Below are positions 52,312-64,000 of a DNA stretch of 64,000 nucleotides, piece after piece. A program made the position numbers and the translations under genes. The notes below the pieces were generated by a model. The model did no database searches and was not told where the DNA came from. It saw only the letters and a program-made list of their open reading frames with translations. Each line of letters starts with the position of its first letter. Within the stretch, counting starts at the first letter, position 1. Location of the stretch: NCBI GenBank assembly GCA_012656075.1, contig JAAKBF010000033.1, positions 620,001 through 684,000 of the forward strand. Reading direction: 5' to 3'. This DNA is from Phytophthora hibernalis. Taxonomy: Eukaryota; Oomycota; Peronosporomycetes; Peronosporales; Peronosporaceae.

Positions 52312-53150
52312 GACCCATTTTGCATGTCACTTGTGCGCTTCTACCTCTCGCTTTTTGGATTTTCACACCTCTCCTGCGCTGCCCCACGACCACCAGGGTC
52401 TAGCGACACCTTGACATCGCTCATTCGGAATCGCCTGCCCGTATTGCAGCTTGTACCGGAGTCATGTATCCGGCTGGCACACAGTACTCCATTTCCCCAG
52501 CGAACAATCAAGCGTGTACGGTCCTGGTAAATCACTACGCTGGAACGGCTTACTCAGCCATCAAGGCATACCGTACTGTCCTAAGCTAGGTGTATACGGT
52601 TTCATCACGGAAACCTGGCGCGCGACCCAGCGACGAGGACAGAGGTAAATCCTGCCGCGTAGGATCTCGGGAGGCACCGCCGCACTTTGTTTGCTTTGCT
52701 TGGTGTGGCAACAAGGAAACCATCTGCGCGGTCAACACCGCTCGAATCACCATGATAAGGTCCAAGGGGCATCCCATTTGCAAGGGAATTACAGGTATTG
52801 GAGGTGGTTGTCGTCTAGCATGCATCGAATGTGCCAACGTTTTTAACGTAAATTGTCCAAAGCGAAAGCGTTCCCGGTCATGGCTAGGACGTCAGGAGAC
52901 ATGCTCGTGGCAGGAAGAAGCGACAACACGTAGCTGTGCGAGCATCGGAGCAGTGGTGCCGGCGAAAATGGGTATGCGTTTGACTTTGTTGCGGCTGTTT
53001 GAGTAGGCGTTTCGATGCATGGAGGGTATGAGGTGGATGCTAGCGAGCAAGCATGTGTGTGGGGTGCGTGATTTGATCAGTAACGCGGTGTGTGCGGCGT
53101 AAATGCTGTGTCAAAATTGTGGCGCGTGAAGGTGACTGATGTCGCTGAGT

Positions 53151-53223
53151 GTCGGTGTCGTCTAGTGGTTAGGACGTGAGCTTAACACGCTCAAGATCGA
53201 GGGTTCGATCCCCTCCTCCGATA
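53151..53223 (+). tRNA. tRNA-Val(AAC), unit 3
   Basis: Identical gene; downstream T-run shortened to TTTT. Confidence 0.95.
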
Positions 53224-53571
53224 TCTTCTTGCCTTTTGCTCATCGGCAGATGACGGTGTTTTTGGCGATTTGCAAGCCAACTACACACTGTGCTGCCTTC
53301 TCTTATGGCCTCGAAGCTCCGTGTGGCCGCTACAGCTTGTATGCTAGTTGCATCAGGCCCTCGCTGGCCCGGAATCTGGTGTCGGCACGAGAAGAGTGTC
53401 ATGGTCATCCGACGTGAAATCGTGTGCAGGTGTGCACATATATAGGAGTGCGTCAGCGAGTGCGGCGAACAATGAGGAGGAGAATAGCGTGTGGCGCGCA
53501 GTTGACGGTGTTCGGTATTGGTTCGTATAGGGCGAATGTGGTGAGTGTTGTGATGTTGATCAAATTTCAAC

Positions 53572-53652
53572 GACAGCTTGGCCGAGTGGTTAAGGCGATA
53601 GACTAGAAATCTATTGGGGTAACCCGCGTGAGTTCAAATCTCACAGCTGTCG
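53572..53652 (+). tRNA. tRNA-Ser(AGA), unit 3
   Basis: Identical to unit 2. Confidence 0.95.
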
Positions 53653-54491
53653 GACCCATTTTGCATGTCACTTGTGCGCTTCTACCTCTCGCTTTTTGGA
53701 TTTTCACACCTCTCCTGCGCTGCCCCACGACCACCAGGGTCTAGCGACACCTTGACATCGCTCATTCGGAATCGCCTGCCCGTATTGCAGCTTGTACCGG
53801 AGTCATGTATCCGGCTGGCACACAGTACTCCATTTCCCCAGCGAACAATCAAGCGTGTACGGTCCTGGTAAATCACTACGCTGGAACGGCTTACTCAGCC
53901 ATCAAGGCATACCGTACTGTCCTAAGCTAGGTGTATACGGTTTCATCACGGAAACCTGGCGCGCGACCCAGCGACGAGGACAGAGGTAAATCCTGCCGCG
54001 TAGGATCTCGGGAGGCACCGCCGCACTTTGTTTGCTTTGCTTGGTGTGGCAACAAGGAAACCATCTGCGCGGTCAACACCGCTCGAATCACCATGATAAG
54101 GTCCAAGGGGCATCCCATTTGCAAGGGAATTACAGGTATTGGAGGTGGTTGTCGTCTAGCATGCATCGAATGTGCCAACGTTTTTAACGTAAATTGTCCA
54201 AAGCGAAAGCGTTCCCGGTCATGGCTAGGACGTCAGGAGACATGCTCGTGGCAGGAAGAAGCGACAACACGTAGCTGTGCGAGCATCGGAGCAGTGGTGC
54301 CGGCGAAAATGGGTATGCGTTTGACTTTGTTGCGGCTGTTTGAGTAGGCGTTTCGATGCATGGAGGGTATGAGGTGGATGCTAGCGAGCAAGCATGTGTG
54401 TGGGGTGCGTGATTTGATCAGTAACGCGGTGTGTGCGGCGTAAATGCTGTGTCAAAATTGTGGCGCGTGAAGGTGACTGATGTCGCTGAGT

Positions 54492-54564
54492 GTCGGTGTC
54501 GTCTAGTGGTTAGGACGTGAGCTTAACACGCTCAAGATCGAGGGTTCGATCCCCTCCTCCGATA
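54492..54564 (+). tRNA. tRNA-Val(AAC), unit 4
   Basis: Identical gene; TTTTT downstream. Confidence 0.95.
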
Positions 54565-54913
54565 TCTTCTTGCCTTTTTGCTCATCGGCAGATGACGGTG
54601 TTTTTGGCGATTTGCAAGCCAACTACACACTGTGCTGCCTTCTCTTATGGCCTCGAAGCTCCGTGTGGCCGCTACAGCTTGTATGCTAGTTGCATCAGGC
54701 CCTCGCTGGCCCGGAATCTGGTGTCGGCACGAGAAGAGTGTCATGGTCATCCGACGTGAAATCGTGTGCAGGTGTGCACATATATAGGAGTGCGTCAGCG
54801 AGTGCGGCGAACAATGAGGAGGAGAATAGCGTGTGGCGCGCAGTTGACGGTGTTCGGTATTGGTTCGTATAGGGCGAATGTGGTGAGTGTTGTGATGTTG
54901 ATCAAATTTCAAC

Positions 54914-54994
54914 GACAGCTTGGCCGAGTGGTTAAGGCGATAGACTAGAAATCTATTGGGGTAACCCGCGTGAGTTCAAATCTCACAGCTGTCG
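54914..54994 (+). tRNA. tRNA-Ser(AGA), unit 4
   Basis: Identical to unit 2. Confidence 0.95.
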
Positions 54995-55832
54995 GACCCA
55001 TTTTGCATGTCACTTGTGCGCTTCTACCTCTCGCTTTTTGGATTTTCACACCTCTCCTGCGCTGCCCCACGACCACCAGGGTCTAGCGACACCTTGACAT
55101 CGCTCATTCGGAATCGCCTGCCCGTATTGCAGCTTGTACCGGAGTCATGTATCCGGCTGGCACACAGTACTCCATTTCCCAGCGAACAATCAAGCGTGTA
55201 CGGTCCTGGTAAATCACTACGCTGGAACGGCTTACTCAGCCATCAAGGCATACCGTACTGTCCTAAGCTAGGTGTATACGGTTTCATCACGGAAACCTGG
55301 CGCGCGACCCAGCGACGAGGACAGAGGTAAATCCTGCCGCGTAGGATCTCGGGAGGCACCGCCGCACTTTGTTTGCTTTGCTTGGTGTGGCAACAAGGAA
55401 ACCATCTGCGCGGTCAACACCGCTCGAATCACCATGATAAGGTCCAAGGGGCATCCCATTTGCAAGGGAATTACAGGTATTGGAGGTGGTTGTCGTCTAG
55501 CATGCATCGAATGTGCCAACGTTTTTAACGTAAATTGTCCAAAGCGAAAGCGTTCCCGGTCATGGCTAGGACGTCAGGAGACATGCTCGTGGCAGGAAGA
55601 AGCGACAACACGTAGCTGTGCGAGCATCGGAGCAGTGGTGCCGGCGAAAATGGGTATGCGTTTGACTTTGTTGCGGCTGTTTGAGTAGGCGTTTCGATGC
55701 ATGGAGGGTATGAGGTGGATGCTAGCGAGCAAGCATGTGTGTGGGGTGCGTGATTTGATCAGTAACGCGGTGTGTGCGGCGTAAATGCTGTGTCAAAATT
55801 GTGGCGCGTGAAGGTGACTGATGTCGCTGAGT

Positions 55833-55904
55833 GTCGGTGTCGTCTAGTGGTTAGGACGTGAGCTTAACACGCTCAAGATCGAGGTTCGATCCCCTCCTCC
55901 GATA
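55833..55904 (+). pseudogene. tRNA-Val(AAC) with T-stem deletion, unit 5
   Basis: This copy is 72 nt: one G is missing from the T-stem (GAGG instead of GAGGG at 55881-55884), leaving at best a 4-bp stem and an 8-base loop, and altering the B box. Everything else matches. It is either a dead copy or a homopolymer sequencing error. Confidence 0.75.
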
Positions 55905-56253
55905 TCTTCTTGCCTTTTTGCTCATCGGCAGATGACGGTGTTTTTGGCGATTTGCAAGCCAACTACACACTGTGCTGCCTTCTCTTATGGCCTCGAAGCT
56001 CCGTGTGGCCGCTACAGCTTGTATGCTAGTTGCATCAGGCCCTCGCTGGCCCGGAATCTGGTGTCGGCACGAGAAGAGTGTCATGGTCATCCGACGTGAA
56101 ATCGTGTGCAGGTGTGCACATATATAGGAGTGCGTCAGCGAGTGCGGCGAACAATGAGGAGGAGAATAGCGTGTGGCGCGCAGTTGACGGTGTTCGGTAT
56201 TGGTTCGTATAGGGCGAATGTGGTGAGTGTTGTGATGTTGATCAAATTTCAAC

Positions 56254-56334
56254 GACAGCTTGGCCGAGTGGTTAAGGCGATAGACTAGAAATCTATTGGG
56301 GTAACCCGCGTGAGTTCAAATCTCACAGCTGTCG
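56254..56334 (+). tRNA. tRNA-Ser(AGA), unit 5
   Basis: Identical to unit 2. Confidence 0.95.
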
Positions 56335-57172
56335 GACCCATTTTGCATGTCACTTGTGCGCTTCTACCTCTCGCTTTTTGGATTTTCACACCTCTCCTGC
56401 GCTGCCCCACGACCACCAGGGTCTAGCGACACCTTGACATCGCTCATTCGGAATCGCCTGCCCGTATTGCAGCTTGTACCGGAGTCATGTATCCGGCTGG
56501 CACACAGTACTCCATTTCCCAGCGAACAATCAAGCGTGTACGGTCCTGGTAAATCACTACGCTGGAACGGCTTACTCAGCCATCAAGGCATACCGTACTG
56601 TCCTAAGCTAGGTGTATACGGTTTCATCACGGAAACCTGGCGCGCGACCCAGCGACGAGGACAGAGGTAAATCCTGCCGCGTAGGATCTCGGGAGGCACC
56701 GCCGCACTTTGTTTGCTTTGCTTGGTGTGGCAACAAGGAAACCATCTGCGCGGTCAACACCGCTCGAATCACCATGATAAGGTCCAAGGGGCATCCCATT
56801 TGCAAGGGAATTACAGGTATTGGAGGTGGTTGTCGTCTAGCATGCATCGAATGTGCCAACGTTTTTAACGTAAATTGTCCAAAGCGAAAGCGTTCCCGGT
56901 CATGGCTAGGACGTCAGGAGACATGCTCGTGGCAGGAAGAAGCGACAACACGTAGCTGTGCGAGCATCGGAGCAGTGGTGCCGGCGAAAATGGGTATGCG
57001 TTTGACTTTGTTGCGGCTGTTTGAGTAGGCGTTTCGATGCATGGAGGGTATGAGGTGGATGCTAGCGAGCAAGCATGTGTGTGGGGTGCGTGATTTGATC
57101 AGTAACGCGGTGTGTGCGGCGTAAATGCTGTGTCAAAATTGTGGCGCGTGAAGGTGACTGATGTCGCTGAGT

Positions 57173-57245
57173 GTCGGTGTCGTCTAGTGGTTAGGACGTG
57201 AGCTTAACACGCTCAAGATCGAGGGTTCGATCCCCTCCTCCGATA
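57173..57245 (+). tRNA. tRNA-Val(AAC), unit 6
   Basis: Identical gene; TTTTT downstream. Confidence 0.95.
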
Positions 57246-57594
57246 TCTTCTTGCCTTTTTGCTCATCGGCAGATGACGGTGTTTTTGGCGATTTGCAAGC
57301 CAACTACACACTGTGCTGCCTTCTCTTATGGCCTCGAAGCTCCGTGTGGCCGCTACAGCTTGTATGCTAGTTGCATCAGGCCCTCGCTGGCCCGGAATCT
57401 GGTGTCGGCACGAGAAGAGTGTCATGGTCATCCGACGTGAAATCGTGTGCAGGTGTGCACATATATAGGAGTGCGTCAGCGAGTGCGGCGAACAATGAGG
57501 AGGAGAATAGCGTGTGGCGCGCAGTTGACGGTGTTCGGTATTGGTTCGTATAGGGCGAATGTGGTGAGTGTTGTGATGTTGATCAAATTTCAAC

Positions 57595-57675
57595 GACAGC
57601 TTGGCCGAGTGGTTAAGGCGATAGACTAGAAATCTATTGGGGTAACCCGCGTGAGTTCAAATCTCACAGCTGTCG
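57595..57675 (+). tRNA. tRNA-Ser(AGA), unit 6
   Basis: Identical to unit 2. Confidence 0.95.
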
Positions 57676-58512
57676 GACCCATTTTGCATGTCACTTGTGC
57701 GCTTCTACCTCTCGCTTTTGGATTTTCACACCTCTCCTGCGCTGCCCCACGACCACCAGGGTCTAGCGACACCTTGACATCGCTCATTCGGAATCGCCTG
57801 CCCGTATTGCAGCTTGTACCGGAGTCATGTATCCGGCTGGCACACAGTACTCCATTTCCCAGCGAACAATCAAGCGTGTACGGTCCTGGTAAATCACTAC
57901 GCTGGAACGGCTTACTCAGCCATCAAGGCATACCGTACTGTCCTAAGCTAGGTGTATACGGTTTCATCACGGAAACCTGGCGCGCGACCCAGCGACGAGG
58001 ACAGAGGTAAATCCTGCCGCGTAGGATCTCGGGAGGCACCGCCGCACTTTGTTTGCTTTGCTTGGTGTGGCAACAAGGAAACCATCTGCGCGGTCAACAC
58101 CGCTCGAATCACCATGATAAGGTCCAAGGGGCATCCCATTTGCAAGGGAATTACAGGTATTGGAGGTGGTTGTCGTCTAGCATGCATCGAATGTGCCAAC
58201 GTTTTTAACGTAAATTGTCCAAAGCGAAAGCGTTCCCGGTCATGGCTAGGACGTCAGGAGACATGCTCGTGGCAGGAAGAAGCGACAACACGTAGCTGTG
58301 CGAGCATCGGAGCAGTGGTGCCGGCGAAAATGGGTATGCGTTTGACTTTGTTGCGGCTGTTTGAGTAGGCGTTTCGATGCATGGAGGGTATGAGGTGGAT
58401 GCTAGCGAGCAAGCATGTGTGTGGGGTGCGTGATTTGATCAGTAACGCGGTGTGTGCGGCGTAAATGCTGTGTCAAAATTGTGGCGCGTGAAGGTGACTG
58501 ATGTCGCTGAGT

Positions 58513-58585
58513 GTCGGTGTCGTCTAGTGGTTAGGACGTGAGCTTAACACGCTCAAGATCGAGGGTTCGATCCCCTCCTCCGATA
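58513..58585 (+). tRNA. tRNA-Val(AAC), unit 7
   Basis: Identical gene; TTTTT downstream. Confidence 0.95.
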
Positions 58586-58934
58586 TCTTCTTGCCTTTTT
58601 GCTCATCGGCAGATGACGGTGTTTTTGGCGATTTGCAAGCCAACTACACACTGTGCTGCCTTCTCTTATGGCCTCGAAGCTCCGTGTGGCCGCTACAGCT
58701 TGTATGCTAGTTGCATCAGGCCCTCGCTGGCCCGGAATCTGGTGTCGGCACGAGAAGAGTGTCATGGTCATCCGACGTGAAATCGTGTGCAGGTGTGCAC
58801 ATATATAGGAGTGCGTCAGCGAGTGCGGCGAACAATGAGGAGGAGAATAGCGTGTGGCGCGCAGTTGACGGTGTTCGGTATTGGTTCGTATAGGGCGAAT
58901 GTGGTGAGTGTTGTGATGTTGATCAAATTTCAAC

Positions 58935-59015
58935 GACAGCTTGGCCGAGTGGTTAAGGCGATAGACTAGAAATCTATTGGGGTAACCCGCGTGAGTTCAA
59001 ATCTCACAGCTGTCG
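58935..59015 (+). tRNA. tRNA-Ser(AGA), unit 7
   Basis: Identical to unit 2. Confidence 0.95.
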
Positions 59016-59854
59016 GACCCATTTTGCATGTCACTTGTGCGCTTCTACCTCTCGCTTTTTGGATTTTCACACCTCTCCTGCGCTGCCCCACGACCACCAG
59101 GGTCTAGCGACACCTTGACATCGCTCATTCGGAATCGCCTGCCCGTATTGCAGCTTGTACCGGAGTCATGTATCCGGCTGGCACACAGTACTCCATTTCC
59201 CCAGCGAACAATCAAGCGTGTACGGTCCTGGTAAATCACTACGCTGGAACGGCTTACTCAGCCATCAAGGCATACCGTACTGTCCTAAGCTAGGTGTATA
59301 CGGTTTCATCACGGAAACCTGGCGCGCGACCCAGCGACGAGGACAGAGGTAAATCCTGCCGCGTAGGATCTCGGGAGGCACCGCCGCACTTTGTTTGCTT
59401 TGCTTGGTGTGGCAACAAGGAAACCATCTGCGCGGTCAACACCGCTCGAATCACCATGATAAGGTCCAAGGGGCATCCCATTTGCAAGGGAATTACAGGT
59501 ATTGGAGGTGGTTGTCGTCTAGCATGCATCGAATGTGCCAACGTTTTTAACGTAAATTGTCCAAAGCGAAAGCGTTCCCGGTCATGGCTAGGACGTCAGG
59601 AGACATGCTCGTGGCAGGAAGAAGCGACAACACGTAGCTGTGCGAGCATCGGAGCAGTGGTGCCGGCGAAAATGGGTATGCGTTTGACTTTGTTGCGGCT
59701 GTTTGAGTAGGCGTTTCGATGCATGGAGGGTATGAGGTGGATGCTAGCGAGCAAGCATGTGTGTGGGGTGCGTGATTTGATCAGTAACGCGGTGTGTGCG
59801 GCGTAAATGCTGTGTCAAAATTGTGGCGCGTGAAGGTGACTGATGTCGCTGAGT

Positions 59855-59927
59855 GTCGGTGTCGTCTAGTGGTTAGGACGTGAGCTTAACACGCTCAAGA
59901 TCGAGGGTTCGATCCCCTCCTCCGATA
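59855..59927 (+). tRNA. tRNA-Val(AAC), unit 8
   Basis: Identical gene; TTTT downstream. Confidence 0.95.
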
Positions 59928-60275
59928 TCTTCTTGCCTTTTGCTCATCGGCAGATGACGGTGTTTTTGGCGATTTGCAAGCCAACTACACACTGTGCTGC
60001 CTTCTCTTATGGCCTCGAAGCTCCGTGTGGCCGCTACAGCTTGTATGCTAGTTGCATCAGGCCCTCGCTGGCCCGGAATCTGGTGTCGGCACGAGAAGAG
60101 TGTCATGGTCATCCGACGTGAAATCGTGTGCAGGTGTGCACATATATAGGAGTGCGTCAGCGAGTGCGGCGAACAATGAGGAGGAGAATAGCGTGTGGCG
60201 CGCAGTTGACGGTGTTCGGTATTGGTTCGTATAGGGCGAATGTGGTGAGTGTTGTGATGTTGATCAAATTTCAAC

Positions 60276-60356
60276 GACAGCTTGGCCGAGTGGTTAAGGC
60301 GATAGACTAGAAATCTATTGGGGTAACCCGCGTGAGTTCAAATCTCACAGCTGTCG
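60276..60356 (+). tRNA. tRNA-Ser(AGA), unit 8
   Basis: Identical to unit 2. Confidence 0.95.
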
Positions 60357-61194
60357 GACCCATTTTGCATGTCACTTGTGCGCTTCTACCTCTCGCTTTT
60401 TGGATTTTCACACCTCTCCTGCGCTGCCCCACGACCACCAGGGTCTAGCGACACCTTGACATCGCTCATTCGGAATCGCCTGCCCGTATTGCAGCTTGTA
60501 CCGGAGTCATGTATCCGGCTGGCACACAGTACTCCATTTCCCAGCGAACAATCAAGCGTGTACGGTCCTGGTAAATCACTACGCTGGAACGGCTTACTCA
60601 GCCATCAAGGCATACCGTACTGTCCTAAGCTAGGTGTATACGGTTTCATCACGGAAACCTGGCGCGCGACCCAGCGACGAGGACAGAGGTAAATCCTGCC
60701 GCGTAGGATCTCGGGAGGCACCGCCGCACTTTGTTTGCTTTGCTTGGTGTGGCAACAAGGAAACCATCTGCGCGGTCAACACCGCTCGAATCACCATGAT
60801 AAGGTCCAAGGGGCATCCCATTTGCAAGGGAATTACAGGTATTGGAGGTGGTTGTCGTCTAGCATGCATCGAATGTGCCAACGTTTTTAACGTAAATTGT
60901 CCAAAGCGAAAGCGTTCCCGGTCATGGCTAGGACGTCAGGAGACATGCTCGTGGCAGGAAGAAGCGACAACACGTAGCTGTGCGAGCATCGGAGCAGTGG
61001 TGCCGGCGAAAATGGGTATGCGTTTGACTTTGTTGCGGCTGTTTGAGTAGGCGTTTCGATGCATGGAGGGTATGAGGTGGATGCTAGCGAGCAAGCATGT
61101 GTGTGGGGTGCGTGATTTGATCAGTAACGCGGTGTGTGCGGCGTAAATGCTGTGTCAAAATTGTGGCGCGTGAAGGTGACTGATGTCGCTGAGT

Positions 61195-61267
61195 GTCGGT
61201 GTCGTCTAGTGGTTAGGACGTGAGCTTAACACGCTCAAGATCGAGGGTTCGATCCCCTCCTCCGATA
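61195..61267 (+). tRNA. tRNA-Val(AAC), unit 9
   Basis: Identical gene; TTTT downstream. Confidence 0.95.
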
Positions 61268-61615
61268 TCTTCTTGCCTTTTGCTCATCGGCAGATGACGG
61301 TGTTTTTGGCGATTTGCAAGCCAACTACACACTGTGCTGCCTTCTCTTATGGCCTCGAAGCTCCGTGTGGCCGCTACAGCTTGTATGCTAGTTGCATCAG
61401 GCCCTCGCTGGCCCGGAATCTGGTGTCGGCACGAGAAGAGTGTCATGGTCATCCGACGTGAAATCGTGTGCAGGTGTGCACATATATAGGAGTGCGTCAG
61501 CGAGTGCGGCGAACAATGAGGAGGAGAATAGCGTGTGGCGCGCAGTTGACGGTGTTCGGTATTGGTTCGTATAGGGCGAATGTGGTGAGTGTTGTGATGT
61601 TGATCAAATTTCAAC

Positions 61616-61696
61616 GACAGCTTGGCCGAGTGGTTAAGGCGATAGACTAGAAATCTATTGGGGTAACCCGCGTGAGTTCAAATCTCACAGCTGTCG
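61616..61696 (+). tRNA. tRNA-Ser(AGA), unit 9
   Basis: Identical to unit 2. Confidence 0.95.
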
Positions 61697-62533
61697 GACC
61701 CATTTTGCATGTCACTTGTGCGCTTCTACCTCTCGCTTTTGGATTTTCACACCTCTCCTGCGCTGCCCCACGACCACCAGGGTCTAGCGACACCTTGACA
61801 TCGCTCATTCGGAATCGCCTGCCCGTATTGCAGCTTGTACCGGAGTCATGTATCCGGCTGGCACACAGTACTCCATTTCCCAGCGAACAATCAAGCGTGT
61901 ACGGTCCTGGTAAATCACTACGCTGGAACGGCTTACTCAGCCATCAAGGCATACCGTACTGTCCTAAGCTAGGTGTATACGGTTTCATCACGGAAACCTG
62001 GCGCGCGACCCAGCGACGAGGACAGAGGTAAATCCTGCCGCGTAGGATCTCGGGAGGCACCGCCGCACTTTGTTTGCTTTGCTTGGTGTGGCAACAAGGA
62101 AACCATCTGCGCGGTCAACACCGCTCGAATCACCATGATAAGGTCCAAGGGGCATCCCATTTGCAAGGGAATTACAGGTATTGGAGGTGGTTGTCGTCTA
62201 GCATGCATCGAATGTGCCAACGTTTTTAACGTAAATTGTCCAAAGCGAAAGCGTTCCCGGTCATGGCTAGGACGTCAGGAGACATGCTCGTGGCAGGAAG
62301 AAGCGACAACACGTAGCTGTGCGAGCATCGGAGCAGTGGTGCCGGCGAAAATGGGTATGCGTTTGACTTTGTTGCGGCTGTTTGAGTAGGCGTTTCGATG
62401 CATGGAGGGTATGAGGTGGATGCTAGCGAGCAAGCATGTGTGTGGGGTGCGTGATTTGATCAGTAACGCGGTGTGTGCGGCGTAAATGCTGTGTCAAAAT
62501 TGTGGCGCGTGAAGGTGACTGATGTCGCTGAGT

Positions 62534-62606
62534 GTCGGTGTCGTCTAGTGGTTAGGACGTGAGCTTAACACGCTCAAGATCGAGGGTTCGATCCCCTCCT
62601 CCGATA
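62534..62606 (+). tRNA. tRNA-Val(AAC), unit 10
   Basis: Identical gene; TTTT downstream. Confidence 0.95.
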
Positions 62607-62954
62607 TCTTCTTGCCTTTTGCTCATCGGCAGATGACGGTGTTTTTGGCGATTTGCAAGCCAACTACACACTGTGCTGCCTTCTCTTATGGCCTCGAAGC
62701 TCCGTGTGGCCGCTACAGCTTGTATGCTAGTTGCATCAGGCCCTCGCTGGCCCGGAATCTGGTGTCGGCACGAGAAGAGTGTCATGGTCATCCGACGTGA
62801 AATCGTGTGCAGGTGTGCACATATATAGGAGTGCGTCAGCGAGTGCGGCGAACAATGAGGAGGAGAATAGCGTGTGGCGCGCAGTTGACGGTGTTCGGTA
62901 TTGGTTCGTATAGGGCGAATGTGGTGAGTGTTGTGATGTTGATCAAATTTCAAC

Positions 62955-63035
62955 GACAGCTTGGCCGAGTGGTTAAGGCGATAGACTAGAAATCTATTGG
63001 GGTAACCCGCGTGAGTTCAAATCTCACAGCTGTCG
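62955..63035 (+). tRNA. tRNA-Ser(AGA), unit 10
   Basis: Identical to unit 2. Confidence 0.95.
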
Positions 63036-63873
63036 GACCCATTTTGCATGTCACTTGTGCGCTTCTACCTCTCGCTTTTTGGATTTTCACACCTCTCCTG
63101 CGCTGCCCCACGACCACCAGGGTCTAGCGACACCTTGACATCGCTCATTCGGAATCGCCTGCCCGTATTGCAGCTTGTACCGGAGTCATGTATCCGGCTG
63201 GCACACAGTACTCCATTTCCCAGCGAACAATCAAGCGTGTACGGTCCTGGTAAATCACTACGCTGGAACGGCTTACTCAGCCATCAAGGCATACCGTACT
63301 GTCCTAAGCTAGGTGTATACGGTTTCATCACGGAAACCTGGCGCGCGACCCAGCGACGAGGACAGAGGTAAATCCTGCCGCGTAGGATCTCGGGAGGCAC
63401 CGCCGCACTTTGTTTGCTTTGCTTGGTGTGGCAACAAGGAAACCATCTGCGCGGTCAACACCGCTCGAATCACCATGATAAGGTCCAAGGGGCATCCCAT
63501 TTGCAAGGGAATTACAGGTATTGGAGGTGGTTGTCGTCTAGCATGCATCGAATGTGCCAACGTTTTTAACGTAAATTGTCCAAAGCGAAAGCGTTCCCGG
63601 TCATGGCTAGGACGTCAGGAGACATGCTCGTGGCAGGAAGAAGCGACAACACGTAGCTGTGCGAGCATCGGAGCAGTGGTGCCGGCGAAAATGGGTATGC
63701 GTTTGACTTTGTTGCGGCTGTTTGAGTAGGCGTTTCGATGCATGGAGGGTATGAGGTGGATGCTAGCGAGCAAGCATGTGTGTGGGGTGCGTGATTTGAT
63801 CAGTAACGCGGTGTGTGCGGCGTAAATGCTGTGTCAAAATTGTGGCGCGTGAAGGTGACTGATGTCGCTGAGT

Positions 63874-63946
63874 GTCGGTGTCGTCTAGTGGTTAGGACGT
63901 GAGCTTAACACGCTCAAGATCGAGGGTTCGATCCCCTCCTCCGATA
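63874..63946 (+). tRNA. tRNA-Val(AAC), unit 11 (unit truncated by window end)
   Basis: Identical gene; TTTTT downstream. The matching Ser gene would lie outside the window. Confidence 0.95.
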
Positions 63947-64000
63947 TCTTCTTGCCTTTTTGCTCATCGGCAGATGACGGTGTTTTTGGCGATTTGCAAG

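Larger units (their letters stand above)
50276..64000 (+). repeat. Tandem array of ~1.34-kb units, each with tRNA-Val and tRNA-Ser
   Basis: Unit starts (at GTGCCGGCGAAAATGGG): 50276, 51614, 52956, 54297, 55638, 56978, 58318, 59660, 61000, 62339 and 63679. Spacings are 1338-1342 bp; differences are mostly homopolymer lengths. The array continues past the window end. Between the Ser and the next Val gene lie about 840 bp, and between Val and Ser about 350 bp, without a recognisable gene, 5S rRNA or snRNA. A 138-codon Cys-containing frame (offset about 974 from the unit start) is open in units 2-10 but broken in unit 1. A TATATATAGG-like element (offset about 480) occurs in every unit. Confidence 0.97.

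Noticed and set aside
50276..64000. CRISPR array or satellite DNA
   Set aside because: The period is 1.34 kb with two clear tRNA genes per unit; there are no short repeats with variable spacers.

Overview
The window looks like a transposon-rich, gene-poor accessory region of an oomycete nuclear genome (a plant-pathogenic water mould, probably Peronosporales). Four Crinkler (CRN/CR) effector loci carry LFLAK-type headers and two keep the HVLVVVP boundary motif; several start next to a TCATTC-type initiator as in oomycete core promoters. Introns are short GT..AG, and the mobile elements are of kinds common in oomycetes: pogo, Tc1/mariner, MULE, Copia, and Ty3/Gypsy with an extra RNase H. Almost every long reading frame carries single-base indels, so the region is either decaying or comes from an indel-prone long-read assembly. 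Pseudogene calls are conditional on that.

Layout. 1-2 kb: degenerate SWIM/MULE-type genes, one with two convincing introns. 2-4.5 kb: CRN-1 (kinase type, minus strand) with a companion gene. 4.6-7.7 kb: a palindrome-bearing spacer and a pogo element with TA target duplication. 7.9-9.3 kb: a second pogo-like transposase. 9.6-12.2 kb: broken cellular-type fragments, including an EF-hand. 12.3-15.1 kb: a CRN header fragment and CRN-2 (P-loop NTPase plus PD-(D/E)XK nuclease). 15.4-16.4 kb: a Tc1/mariner transposase. 16.4-17.3 kb: an intact two-exon gene of unknown function. 18.4-27.3 kb: a second, inverted copy of the 1.55-6.96 kb block (pogo, spacer, CRN-3 kinase, companion gene), interrupted by a MULE with perfect 87-bp terminal inverted repeats and carrying a small secreted-protein gene. 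28.2-29.8 kb: CRN-4 with an Ulp1-like peptidase tail. 30-33.6 kb: broken TPR and membrane-protein genes. 33.6-37.35 kb: a Copia element with 165-bp LTRs and a 5-bp target duplication. 38.4-39.9 kb: a MULE with a FLYWCH-like zinc finger. About 39.9-50.275 kb: a large Ty3/Gypsy element with gag, protease, RT-RNase H, a second RNase H, integrase, chromodomain and a long antisense frame; its 3' end is missing.

50.276-64.0 kb is one tandem array: ten complete 1.34-kb units plus part of an eleventh, running off the window. Each complete unit carries tRNA-Val(AAC) and tRNA-Ser(AGA) on the plus strand, giving 11 Val and 10 Ser genes. Units are nearly identical except for the outermost one, which abuts the broken Gypsy element. 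This array is the most striking structure here; the second is the CRN cluster, where related headers and promoters are joined to three unrelated effector domains beside transposons and an inverted duplication.
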